Source: JBBQTU01 sp038213005 (GTDB lineage Bacteria; Planctomycetota; Phycisphaerae; Tepidisphaerales; Tepidisphaeraceae). From it: a stretch of 21,039 nucleotides of DNA. The translations under genes were made by a program, and so were the position numbers. The stretch is from assembly GCA_038213005.1 (NCBI GenBank), contig JBBQTU010000044.1:1-21039 (forward strand), written 5' to 3'. The notes beneath the pieces are model-generated. The model was given only the letters and a program-made list of their open reading frames with translations, had not been told where the DNA came from and searched no databases. Shown in pieces: positions 1 through 6,051 of this stretch (positions are counted from its first letter, which is position 1; every line of letters starts with the position of its first letter).

Positions 1-191
1 GTTAAAGCGGCGGCATGCCGCAGCTCTCCAACGATGCGGCGGGACTCCGCGGCCAGCCTCCTGCCACCATTAGGACCGCTACATCAACAACCGTCCGGCT
101 CAGAGAGGCAAACCCCGCCCAGCCTCCCCCAAGGGGGCGGAGTCAGAAGAGATCATCGCGCCATTCCTGCCAGTTATTGATGCGCCGGTCC
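1..191. other. non-coding segment downstream of the glycosyltransferase gene
   Basis: I see no convincing gene here. The stretch holds a perfect GC-rich palindrome (GCGGCATGCCGC, 10-21) and a C5-AA-G5 inverted repeat (126-137). The second lies 3' of the glycosyltransferase stop and could slow transcription, but no T-run follows it on the minus strand, so it is not called a terminator. The short open frames across this stretch are low-complexity and arginine/proline-rich, as expected of chance frames in GC-rich DNA. Confidence 0.5.
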
Positions 192-1790
192 TTAGCGGAC
201 GGCGGCGGCGACGGGGAGTTCGAGGGCGGCGCGGGCGGCGGCATTGGCGTGCTGCTGCATCTTGTAGAGGGCGTAGAGTGAGCCGAAGCCGACGTAGAAG
301 TAGCCGCTGGCGAAGATCAGGAGGAAAGGGATGCCGGCGAGGCCGGCGAGGCGATCCTCGGACTGGAAGAACATGCTGACGGCGACCCATAGGCAGAACG
401 TCATGTAGATGCCGAAAACGATCTCGAGCATGGGGAGCCAGAGGCGTTTGAGGGTGAACATGCTGTCGGGGCGGCGTTCGCTGTGCCAGGTGCGGTTGCG
501 GTTCTGGCCGACCACGCCGTACTTGGGAGTGCGGACGAACTCACTGGGCTGACGACGGATGGCGCTCCAGATGGCTTCGATCACGGCCTTGGAGTTGTTG
601 ATGCTGACGCCAACACCGAGGGCCATCAGGGCAGGGAGATAGAACAGTGTTCGCCAACCGGCGCGCTGGCCGAACAGTTCCGTCTGGGCGAAGATGAAGA
701 ACGAACCGGCGGAGCAGGTGGCGACCACGAACATGCTGGAACTGAAGATCAACTGGCCGACGCTGTGTTTTTCGAAGGGGCTGAGGTGCGTGAAGAAGGT
801 CGGGTACATCAGGAGCGTGAGCAGCACCATGAGCGGATAGACCAGCGTGTTGGTGAGATGGAAGAAGGCCTCGCCCTTGATGCGGCCGGGCAGGTTGCTT
901 TTGAGCAATCTGGGGAGGAGCTTGATGCCGGTCTGGAAGCTGCCTTTGGTCCAGCGATGGGCCTGCTGCTTGAAGCCGATCATTTCAGGGGGCAGTTCGG
1001 CCGGGGCGATGTACTGCGGGAGATAGAGGAACTTCCACCCCTTCATCTGGGCGCGGTAGCTGAGGTCGAGGTCTTCGGTGAGGGTGTCATGCTGCCAGCC
1101 GCCGGCATCGTCGATGGTGGTGCGGCGCCAGACACCGGCGGTGCCGTTAAAGTGCATGAAACGGCCGGAGCGGTTGCGGGCGGTGTGCTCAATCACGAAG
1201 TGGCCATCGAGGAAGATCGCCTGGCTCTTGGTGAGCAGGGAAGCATCGCGATTCAGATGATCCCAGCGGACCTGCACCATGCCGATGCTGGAGTCGGTGA
1301 AATAGTCGACGACGTTGCGGAGCATGTCTGGCTCGGGGACGAAGTCGGCGTCGAAGATGGCGACGAGTTCGCCTTGGGCGGTCTTGAGTCCGGCGGAGAG
1401 GGCGCCGGCCTTATAGCCGGAACGATTCTCACGGTGGATATAACGAACCGGATATCCTTTGGCGGCCCAGGTCTCACAGGCTTCGCGGGCGATATCGGCG
1501 GACTCATCGGTGCTGTCGTCCAAGACCTGGACTTCAAACTTGTCGCGGGGATAGTCCATCTGGCAGGAGGCGGCGATCACGCGTTCGGCGACGATGTCCT
1601 CGTTGAACATGGGAAGCTGGACGGTGATGTGGGGCAGGTCGGCGTAGCGGCTCTTGGGCTGGCTGATGTCCTTGCGATGACGCAGGTAGAGGAAGAGCAA
1701 GGCGTAGCGGTGTACACCATACATCGCCACCGCGCAGAGCACGGCGACGTAAAAGGCCACCAAGGCATAACCGATCACCTGTTCGACCAT
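192..1790 (-). CDS. membrane glycosyltransferase family 2, CslA/BcsA-like polysaccharide synthase
   Basis: This 532-residue processive beta-glycosyltransferase of the inner membrane probably polymerises a sugar from a nucleotide-sugar donor into a beta-linked exopolysaccharide (mannan- or glucan-like; substrate not readable). One membrane helix lies near residues 5-36. The cytoplasmic GT-A domain follows, with DDSTDES (91-97), DAD (147-149), TED (238-240, catalytic base region) and QQAHRW (275-280, the Q-x-x-R-W acceptor motif). About five hydrophobic segments follow from residue 308 to near 515. All core motifs of an active synthase are present. No PilZ domain is visible, so direct c-di-GMP control as in BcsA is not indicated. 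The start at 1790 puts MVEQVIGYAL just before the first helix. An in-frame upstream start at 1859 would add 23 polar residues and is less likely. A weak AAGAG lies upstream. The gene stands alone, with its own promoter at 2003-2032. Confidence 0.88.
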   Translation of the reverse strand: MVEQVIGYALVAFYVAVLCAVAMYGVHRYALLFLYLRHRKDISQPKSRYADLPHITVQLPMFNEDIVAERVIAASCQMDYPRDKFEVQVLDDSTDESADIAREACETWAAKGYPVRYIHRENRSGYKAGALSAGLKTAQGELVAIFDADFVPEPDMLRNVVDYFTDSSIGMVQVRWDHLNRDASLLTKSQAIFLDGHFVIEHTARNRSGRFMHFNGTAGVWRRTTIDDAGGWQHDTLTEDLDLSYRAQMKGWKFLYLPQYIAPAELPPEMIGFKQQAHRWTKGSFQTGIKLLPRLLKSNLPGRIKGEAFFHLTNTLVYPLMVLLTLLMYPTFFTHLSPFEKHSVGQLIFSSSMFVVATCSAGSFFIFAQTELFGQRAGWRTLFYLPALMALGVGVSINNSKAVIEAIWSAIRRQPSEFVRTPKYGVVGQNRNRTWHSERRPDSMFTLKRLWLPMLEIVFGIYMTFCLWVAVSMFFQSEDRLAGLAGIPFLLIFASGYFYVGFGSLYALYKMQQHANAAARAALELPVAAAVR

Positions 1791-1864
1791 AGATGCGCTC
1801 TTGAGTTCAGACCGACAAGCCCGCGGGGGCCGAGCAAAAACACCTCTCGTCGCCAGCATTACTA

Positions 1865-1909
1865 GACGCCAACCCCGCCAAACCGCGGGTGGCGTCGGCA
1901 GAATGCCGA
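1865..1909 (-). promoter_or_regulatory. pair of adjoining hairpins in the glycosyltransferase leader
   Basis: Arm GACGCC (1865-1870) pairs with GGCGTC (1891-1896), with further C-G pairing inside. TCGGCA (1895-1900) pairs perfectly with TGCCGA (1904-1909) around a 3-base loop. The two stems share positions 1895-1896, so fully formed they compete at the junction. No T-run follows on the minus strand, so this is not a simple terminator. A regulatory role is inference. Confidence 0.35.
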
Positions 1910-2002
1910 GAGGGAACGAAACATCTCCCGTCAGCGGACCGAGCAGCCTATTATCCCAAACGTGACGGCGGCTGTCCTATGTTCCTAACGAGCCAAACAT
2001 AG

Positions 2003-2032
2003 ATTGTAGAGAATTGGCAGCAAAAGTGTCAA
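2003..2032 (-). promoter_or_regulatory. sigma70-type promoter for the glycosyltransferase
   Basis: On the minus strand a perfect TTGACA (2032-2027) is followed after 18 bases by TACAAT (2008-2003), one mismatch from the TATAAT consensus. The predicted transcription start is near 1996. The promoter lies just downstream of the ribosomal-cluster terminator, which makes the glycosyltransferase an independent transcription unit. Confidence 0.65.
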
Positions 2033-2121
2033 CAACAGACTGCCAAATCAAAACTTACGCCGATCTCTGCCGCCTTAGCCCTGAGGCCCCAGGGAGTCAA
2101 GCTTACTCGGATCGGAGCGAC

Positions 2122-2155
2122 AAAAAAAGGCCAGCTCCCTCAGGAGCCGGCCTTT
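2122..2155 (-). terminator. Rho-independent terminator of the ribosomal supercluster
   Basis: On the minus strand the arm AAAGGCC-x-GCTCC pairs with GGAGC-x-GGCCTTT around a four-base loop. The stem has 12 pairs with one internal mismatch, and the 3' arm runs into seven T residues (positions 2128-2122). It starts 27 bases past the rplQ stop. This is the clearest terminator in the window. Confidence 0.9.
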
Positions 2156-2181
2156 GGGGTTCGATTACCTGAACCGTCGAC

Positions 2182-2706
2182 TCAGGCCTTGGCTTCCTCG
2201 GTCTTGGGCGCTTCCTTCTTGGCCACCTTGGCGGCGAAGGCCTTGCGCTTGTCGTTCCGCTTGCGACGGAGGCCAGCAGCCTTACGCGCGGTGCCGGTCG
2301 GGGCGATCCCCTCGGTGACCAACTGCAGAATCACAATGTCGCCGGCGTCGCCGATGCGGTGCTCGGCGGTCTTGATGATGCGAGTGTAGCCGCCACGACG
2401 GTCGGCAAACTTCGGCGCAATGTCGGTGAAGAGCTTCTGGATCACCGACTGGCCGGTGAATTCCTGCTTCTCGTCCACCAACTGGCGATCGGTAAGCTGA
2501 GCGATCACAGCGCGACGGGCGGTGAGTGTCCCGACCTTCGCGAGGCTGATCATCTTCTCAGCCATCGCCTTGCATTCCTTGGCCTTGGGATGCGTCGTCC
2601 GAATTTCGCCATGTTCAAACAGGCTTTGAATCATGTTTCGGCGAAGCGCTTTTCGATGTTCCGTATCGCGGCTGAGCTGCCGGCCGCGAATCATGTGTCG
2701 ACTCAT
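2182..2706 (-). CDS. rplQ: 50S ribosomal protein L17
   Basis: L17 is a large-subunit protein near the exit tunnel. The N-terminal block GRQLSRDTEHRKALRRNM is the family hallmark, and RIIKTAEHRIGDAGD is the usual later segment. At 174 residues it is longer than the roughly 127 of E. coli L17. The excess is a C-terminal Lys/Ala/Glu-rich tail from about residue 140 that ends in KKEAPKTEEAKA and is probably disordered. GAGGTG sits six bases before the ATG at 2706 and fixes the start. It follows rpoA by 57 bases, the common rpoA-rplQ order, and is the last gene before the terminator. Confidence 0.96.
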   Translation of the reverse strand: MSRHMIRGRQLSRDTEHRKALRRNMIQSLFEHGEIRTTHPKAKECKAMAEKMISLAKVGTLTARRAVIAQLTDRQLVDEKQEFTGQSVIQKLFTDIAPKFADRRGGYTRIIKTAEHRIGDAGDIVILQLVTEGIAPTGTARKAAGLRRKRNDKRKAFAAKVAKKEAPKTEEAKA

Positions 2707-2763
2707 GTCACACCTCTATAAGCGGACGACACTGGGTCGCCCGTTTTGGTTACTTCAGTTAGA

Positions 2764-3828
2764 TCAGTTCTTCTCGTCGTCTTCCGCGGCTTCTTCCTCT
2801 TCGGCCTGGACCGGGGTCACCACCATGGCGTCCACGTCCATTCCGAGACTCAAGCCCATGTCGGCCAGCTTACGCTTCACTTCGCGAAGGCTGGTCTTTC
2901 CGAAGCTGCGGACCTTAAGCAGGTCCGATTCGGTCTTTTTCGCCAGTTCGCGTACGGTCTGGAGCTTGGCGGCTTCCAGGCAGTTGTTGGCCCGGACGGA
3001 GAGATCCAGTTCCTGCACGGTCATGCTGAGCTTCTGCTGCAGTTCCGGATCCATGGTGGGCATGTTCTTCGCGCGAAGAGCAGCCAGGGCTTCGTCGCTG
3101 ACGTTCTCAGAACCCAATTCGAAGTACTGCACGAACGGGTTGAGATGCTTGCGGAGGATCTTGGCGGCTTCGACCAGCGCCATTTCGGGCGTCAGGGTGC
3201 CGTTGGTCCAGATCTCCAGGATCAGGCGGTCGTAGTCGGTCTTCTGCCCGACGCGGGCGTCCTCGGTGGCATAACGGACGCGGGTCACGGGGGAGAAGAT
3301 CGAGTCAATGGCGATGAGGCCCACTTCCTGCTCGTCGCTGTCCTCTTCGATGTTCTCGACGGAGGTCACATAGCCGCGGCCCTTGGCAACGGTGAAGGTG
3401 ATCTCGAAGGGAACGTCCTCGGTGAGGTTCGCCAGGACCAGGTCCTTGTTGATGACGGTGATGGAGGGGTCGGCCTCGATCATGCCGGCGGTGATGGGTC
3501 CGGCCTTCTTAGCGACCAGCTTCATCTCCTTGGGCTCATCGGCGTCGAGTTTGACGACCAGACCCTTGATGTTCAGCAGGATGTCGGTGACATCCTCCAG
3601 AACGCCATGGATGCTGGTGAACTCGTGGTCAGCGCCCGTGATACGGACATGGGTGACAGCGGCGCCCTCAAGCGAACTGAGCAGGATACGACGCAGGCTG
3701 TTGCCGACGGTCGTACCAAAGCCGCGTTCGAAGGGCTCGGCCAGAAAGCGGCCGAACACACCGGTCGAAACCTGCTCGTCGCGCGTCACGCGAGACGGCA
3801 ACTCCAATCCACGCCAGCGAATTCTCAT
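2764..3828 (-). CDS. rpoA: DNA-directed RNA polymerase subunit alpha
   Basis: This 354-residue subunit dimerises to start RNA polymerase assembly and contacts promoter UP elements and activators. The N-terminal domain (about 1-235) includes the conserved segment around LRRILLSSLEGAAVTHVRI. The C-terminal domain (about 255-330) has VRANNCL, matching the DNA-contacting Arg/Asn/Cys of E. coli alphaCTD, and FGKTSL and GLSLGM in place. The chain then extends with an acidic tail (EEEEAAEDDEKN). GGAG lies six bases upstream of the ATG at 3828. The 175-base gap to rpsK is where rpsD often sits; here it holds repeats and a structured leader instead. Confidence 0.97.
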   Translation of the reverse strand: MRIRWRGLELPSRVTRDEQVSTGVFGRFLAEPFERGFGTTVGNSLRRILLSSLEGAAVTHVRITGADHEFTSIHGVLEDVTDILLNIKGLVVKLDADEPKEMKLVAKKAGPITAGMIEADPSITVINKDLVLANLTEDVPFEITFTVAKGRGYVTSVENIEEDSDEQEVGLIAIDSIFSPVTRVRYATEDARVGQKTDYDRLILEIWTNGTLTPEMALVEAAKILRKHLNPFVQYFELGSENVSDEALAALRAKNMPTMDPELQQKLSMTVQELDLSVRANNCLEAAKLQTVRELAKKTESDLLKVRSFGKTSLREVKRKLADMGLSLGMDVDAMVVTPVQAEEEEAAEDDEKN

Positions 3829-3844
3829 GACGATCTCCTAGCTT

Positions 3845-3916
3845 GCAGCCACAGATTGCGGGAGGTTACCGCCCCCACCGTCGGGGGCCATCTGTCTCCA
3901 GCCTCGCGATGGCTGC
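3845..3916 (-). promoter_or_regulatory. structured RNA leader upstream of rpoA
   Basis: In plus coordinates, gcagccacagat (3845-3856) is complementary in two blocks to atctgt (3890-3895) and ggctgc (3911-3916). Between them GCCCCC (3871-3876) pairs with GGGGGC (3883-3888). The ggctg block (3911-3915) can instead pair locally with cagcc (3899-3903), so two foldings compete. The element ends seven bases before the rpoA Shine-Dalgarno. The function is unknown; an autoregulatory site is a possibility. Confidence 0.4.
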
Positions 3917-3919
3917 TAA

Positions 3920-3925
3920 ATTATA
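3920..3925 (-). promoter_or_regulatory. possible -10 box upstream of rpoA
   Basis: A perfect TATAAT lies on the minus strand about 95 bases before the rpoA start. No good -35 hexamer is found at 16-18 bases; the bases there read roughly TTCCCG. If real it would need help, possibly from a protein bound at the TGAGACA sites just upstream. Confidence 0.3.
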
Positions 3926-3947
3926 ATGTCAGACCAACCCACACGGG

Positions 3948-4003
3948 AATGAGACACATTTGCGAGGCGCAGAAAGTGTCTCATTCTGTCTCATTTTGTC
4001 TCA
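3948..4003 (-). repeat. TGAGACA repeat array: three direct units at 10-bp period plus one inverted unit
   Basis: On the minus strand TGAGACA occurs at 4003-3997, 3993-3987 and 3983-3977, exactly ten bases apart. An inverted copy lies at 3950-3956 (plus strand). The nearest pair forms a perfect 10-base inverted repeat, AATGAGACAC (3948-3957) against GTGTCTCATT (3976-3985). The array abuts the rpsK stop codon and lies 25 to 80 bases upstream of the TATAAT box. Helical phasing suggests a protein-binding array; no known operator was recognised. Confidence 0.6.
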
Positions 4004-4426
4004 TCACACGCGGCGACGCTTACGGGGGCGGCAGCCGTTGTGGGGCAGCGGGGTCACGTCTTCGATGCTGGTGACCTTCAGGCCGGCGTTCTGGAGCTGA
4101 ATGACGGCCTGTTCACGGCCGGCGCCAGGACCCTTGACCTTGACTTCGATTTCCAGGACGCCGCACTTGCGGGCCTCGGCGGCGCACTTCTCGGCAGCGC
4201 GGCCAGCGGCGAACGGCGTGCTCTTGCGCGAGCCCTTGAATCCAACGGTGCCACCGGACGCCCAGGCGAGGGTCTCGCCGGCGGTGTCGGTGATGGAGAC
4301 AATCGTGTTGTTGAACGTGCTCTGGATGTGTGCAACGGCGCGGGTGACGCCCTTGCGAATCTTCTTTTTCTTGCCAGCGGCCTTCTTGCCGGTCGTTCCC
4401 GCCGACTGTTGTGTCTGTTCAGCCAT
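4004..4426 (-). CDS. rpsK: 30S ribosomal protein S11
   Basis: S11 sits on the platform of the small subunit next to the mRNA exit. The chain has 140 residues against about 129 in E. coli. The excess is an N-terminal Gln/Thr/Lys-rich stretch ending in KKKKIRKGVTRA. Recognisable blocks are AHIQSTFNNTIVSITD, GFKGSRKSTPFAA and the C-terminal PLPHNGCRPRKRRRV. AAGG precedes the ATG at 4426 by about nine bases. The TGA stop touches the TGAGACA array. Downstream there is no rpsD before rpoA. Confidence 0.96.
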   Translation of the reverse strand: MAEQTQQSAGTTGKKAAGKKKKIRKGVTRAVAHIQSTFNNTIVSITDTAGETLAWASGGTVGFKGSRKSTPFAAGRAAEKCAAEARKCGVLEIEVKVKGPGAGREQAVIQLQNAGLKVTSIEDVTPLPHNGCRPRKRRRV

Positions 4427-4475
4427 GATCCAAATACCTTGCTTTCTACAGGCCCGTAATGCCAGGCCCTACAGC

Positions 4476-4503
4476 TCGCCGCACATGCGGCGAAAGTTTT
4501 TTT
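4476..4503 (+). terminator. terminator-like hairpin oriented against the operon
   Basis: TCGCCGCA (4476-4483) pairs perfectly with TGCGGCGA (4486-4493). After AAG come seven T residues (4497-4503) on the plus strand. It has the shape of an intrinsic terminator for plus-strand transcription, the reverse of the surrounding genes. Read on the minus strand, the hairpin follows an A-run and lies in the leader of rpsK. It may block antisense transcription or simply fold in the leader RNA. Confidence 0.5.
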
Positions 4504-4586
4504 GATCCAGCCATCGATGCCCGCACAGATGCGAGCGACGAATTGCCACGACAGCGCCGCGATTCGGCGATGCCCCGGCGGCCGGC

Positions 4587-4973
4587 TTACTTGCCGAGTT
4601 CCTTGACGCCCTTCTTGCCGGCGACGGTCTTGCGCGGACCCTTGCGGGTGCGGGCGTTGGACCGGGTGCGCTGGCCGCGAACGGGCAGCGAACGGCGATG
4701 GCGGGTGCCACGATAGCTGCCGATGTCGCGCAGACGACCGATGTTCTGCTGGATCGAGCGGCGGAGGGCACCTTCGACGAGGAACTCCTTGTCGATGAGA
4801 TTGACGATCTTCGCCAAATCATCTTCAGAAATTTCCTTGGCGCGCTTCTGGGGATCGATGCCCGCTTCCTTCAGGATCTGGCGGCTGTTGGTGCGCCCAA
4901 TCCCGTAAAGATAGGTCAAGCTGACCCAGATGGGCTTATCGGCCGGAATATCTACACCTGCGATACGAGGCAT
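4587..4973 (-). CDS. rpsM: 30S ribosomal protein S13
   Basis: S13 is a head protein of the small subunit that contacts the large subunit and P-site tRNA. The 128-residue chain opens with MPRIAGVDIP, has the helix-hairpin segment LTYLYGIGRTNSRQIL, and ends with SYRGTRHRRSLPVRGQRT and a basic tail ending KKGVKELGK. The start at 4973 is fixed by the family N terminus and by GGAG five bases upstream. The longer in-frame extension to 5036 does not resemble S13. A 109-base spacer separates it from rpmJ and a 160-base one from rpsK. Confidence 0.97.
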   Translation of the reverse strand: MPRIAGVDIPADKPIWVSLTYLYGIGRTNSRQILKEAGIDPQKRAKEISEDDLAKIVNLIDKEFLVEGALRRSIQQNIGRLRDIGSYRGTRHRRSLPVRGQRTRSNARTRKGPRKTVAGKKGVKELGK

Positions 4974-5033
4974 ACTAGCTCCAGAATCTTCAAAAGTCGC
5001 GGCACCGGGCCGCAAGGGTCGCTGGACCGAACA

Positions 5034-5051
5034 CACGGGCTAACGCCCATG
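5034..5051 (-). promoter_or_regulatory. hairpin in the rpmJ-rpsM spacer
   Basis: CATGGGC and GCCCGTG (minus strand) form a seven-pair stem with one G-U pair around a GTTA loop. No T-run follows, so it is not a terminator. It may stabilise or shape the rpsM leader; no known motif was recognised. Confidence 0.3.
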
Positions 5052-5082
5052 CAACTGGCACGGGCCCAAACCCGCGCCGGCA

Positions 5083-5196
5083 TCAGCCCTGACGCTGTTT
5101 GTGCTTCACGTTTGTACAGATCACCCGCACCATTCCCTTGCGGCGAACGATCTTGCAGTTCTCACAGATTCGCTTCACGCTACTTCGCACTTTCAT
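5083..5196 (-). CDS. rpmJ: 50S ribosomal protein L36, zinc-binding form
   Basis: The 37-residue product begins MKVRSSVKRICENC and ends KHKQRQG. It has the zinc ligands Cys11, Cys14, Cys27 and His32 expected of the C+ form of L36, which sits near the base of the L7/L12 stalk in the large subunit. GAGGTG lies four bases before the ATG at 5196. The place between map and rpmJ, where infA is common, holds only 63 bases here. Confidence 0.95.
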   Translation of the reverse strand: MKVRSSVKRICENCKIVRRKGMVRVICTNVKHKQRQG

Positions 5197-5210
5197 AGTT
5201 CACCTCAGTG

Positions 5211-5227
5211 GCCGCAGAGAAAGCGGC
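5211..5227 (-). promoter_or_regulatory. small hairpin upstream of rpmJ
   Basis: GCCGC and GCGGC form a five-pair stem around a 7-base loop in the map-rpmJ spacer, ahead of the rpmJ Shine-Dalgarno. Short and without a T-run; the role is unknown. Confidence 0.25.
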
Positions 5228-5251
5228 GAATTGTCATTTATATTCGCAAGG

Positions 5252-5269
5252 CCCCTTTTTCACAAGGGG
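5252..5269 (-). repeat. CCCCTTG hairpin overlapping the map stop codon
   Basis: On the minus strand CCCCTT pairs with AAGGGG around GTGAAA. The TGA stop of map lies in the loop. The same CCCCTTGTG...AAGGGG pattern occurs at 17732-17757 after rpsJ. No T-run follows, so terminator function is doubtful. Confidence 0.4.
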
Positions 5270-6045
5270 GACCCGTCGGTCAGAATCTCGACGCCTGTTT
5301 CCGTGACCGCCAGGGTGTGCTCGAAATGAGCCGCCAACTGCCGGTCCTCGGTCACGATCGTCCACTCATCATCAAGCAGGACGACATCCCGCTTGCCGGC
5401 GACCACCATGGGTTCCACCGCGATCGTCATACCCGTGCGGAGCTTAAAGTCGCCCCGCAGTTGTTCAGAACTCACGAAGTTCGGAACCTTCGGATCCTCG
5501 TGCATGCTCCGGCCGACGCCGTGGCCGACAAACTCACGCACCACATTGAACCCGGCCTGCTCGACGTTGTACTGCATCAGACGAGCGATGTCGGACCAGC
5601 GTGCATCCGGCCTGGCATTGGCGATCGCCAACTCCAGCGTCTGACGGGTCACATCCATCAGCTTCTGAGCTTTTGGGCTGACCTGCCCGACCGCAAACGT
5701 CCAGGCAGAGTCGGCCACCCAGCCGTTGAGGAACACGTTCACGTCAATGGAGACGATGTCGCCGTCCTTCAGCCGCCTGGCACCGGGTATCCCGTGGATC
5801 ACTTCCTCGTTGACGCTGATACAGGTGTACCCAGGATAGCCTTCGCCTTCCTTGTACGTCGGAAAGAACCGTGAACTCGAAATCGCGCCTGCCTTCCGCA
5901 TCTCCTGACCCGCGACTTCGTCCAGTTCGCGAGTCGTCACGCCGGGCTTCATGGCCTGGTGCATCTTCTGCAAAATGCCATGCACCACTATACCGGCCCG
6001 CCGCATCATCTCTATATCGCGCCTCGATTTGAGAATGATCGGCAT
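5260..6045 (-). CDS. map: methionine aminopeptidase, type I
   Basis: This metalloenzyme removes the initiator methionine from new proteins. The 261-residue chain has the full set of metal ligands: Asp101, Asp112, His175 (in GHGVGRSMHE), Glu211 (VEPM) and Glu242 (HFEHT). His84 in EVIHGIPG matches the substrate-side histidine. There is no N-terminal zinc finger, which fits the short bacterial form. It follows secY by only six bases, with adk absent between them. There is no good Shine-Dalgarno at its ATG, so translation probably depends on secY ribosomes. Its own stop lies in a hairpin. Confidence 0.96.
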   Translation of the reverse strand: MPIILKSRRDIEMMRRAGIVVHGILQKMHQAMKPGVTTRELDEVAGQEMRKAGAISSSRFFPTYKEGEGYPGYTCISVNEEVIHGIPGARRLKDGDIVSIDVNVFLNGWVADSAWTFAVGQVSPKAQKLMDVTRQTLELAIANARPDARWSDIARLMQYNVEQAGFNVVREFVGHGVGRSMHEDPKVPNFVSSEQLRGDFKLRTGMTIAVEPMVVAGKRDVVLLDDEWTIVTEDRQLAAHFEHTLAVTETGVEILTDGSPL

Positions 6046-6051
6046 GAGGAA

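Larger units (their letters stand above)
1791..2121 (-). other. glycosyltransferase upstream region: promoter plus a roughly 200-nt leader
   Basis: No gene is seen between the glycosyltransferase start and the ribosomal terminator. The region holds the promoter at 2003-2032. The predicted transcript starts near 1996, giving an untranslated leader of about 200 nt. The leader carries two adjoining hairpins, 1865-1896 (GACGCC/GGCGTC outer stem) and 1895-1909 (TCGGCA/TGCCGA), which share two bases. I could not match it to a known riboswitch; the conserved c-di-GMP riboswitch cores are not apparent. Confidence 0.45.

Noticed and set aside
117..146. GC-rich inverted repeat after the glycosyltransferase as a terminator
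   Set aside because: The stem lacks a following T-run on the minus strand and several alternative pairings compete; terminator function is not supported.
483..1865. 460-codon open frame on the plus strand opposite the glycosyltransferase
   Set aside because: It lies wholly over a gene with intact GT2 motifs, its translation is Gly/Asp/Val-rich without recognisable domains, and GC-rich codon use opens antisense frames of this length.
2746..4074. 442-codon plus-strand open frame opposite rpoA
   Set aside because: It mirrors the codons of rpoA and continues over the repeat-rich spacer into rpsK; no family resemblance and no ribosome binding site.
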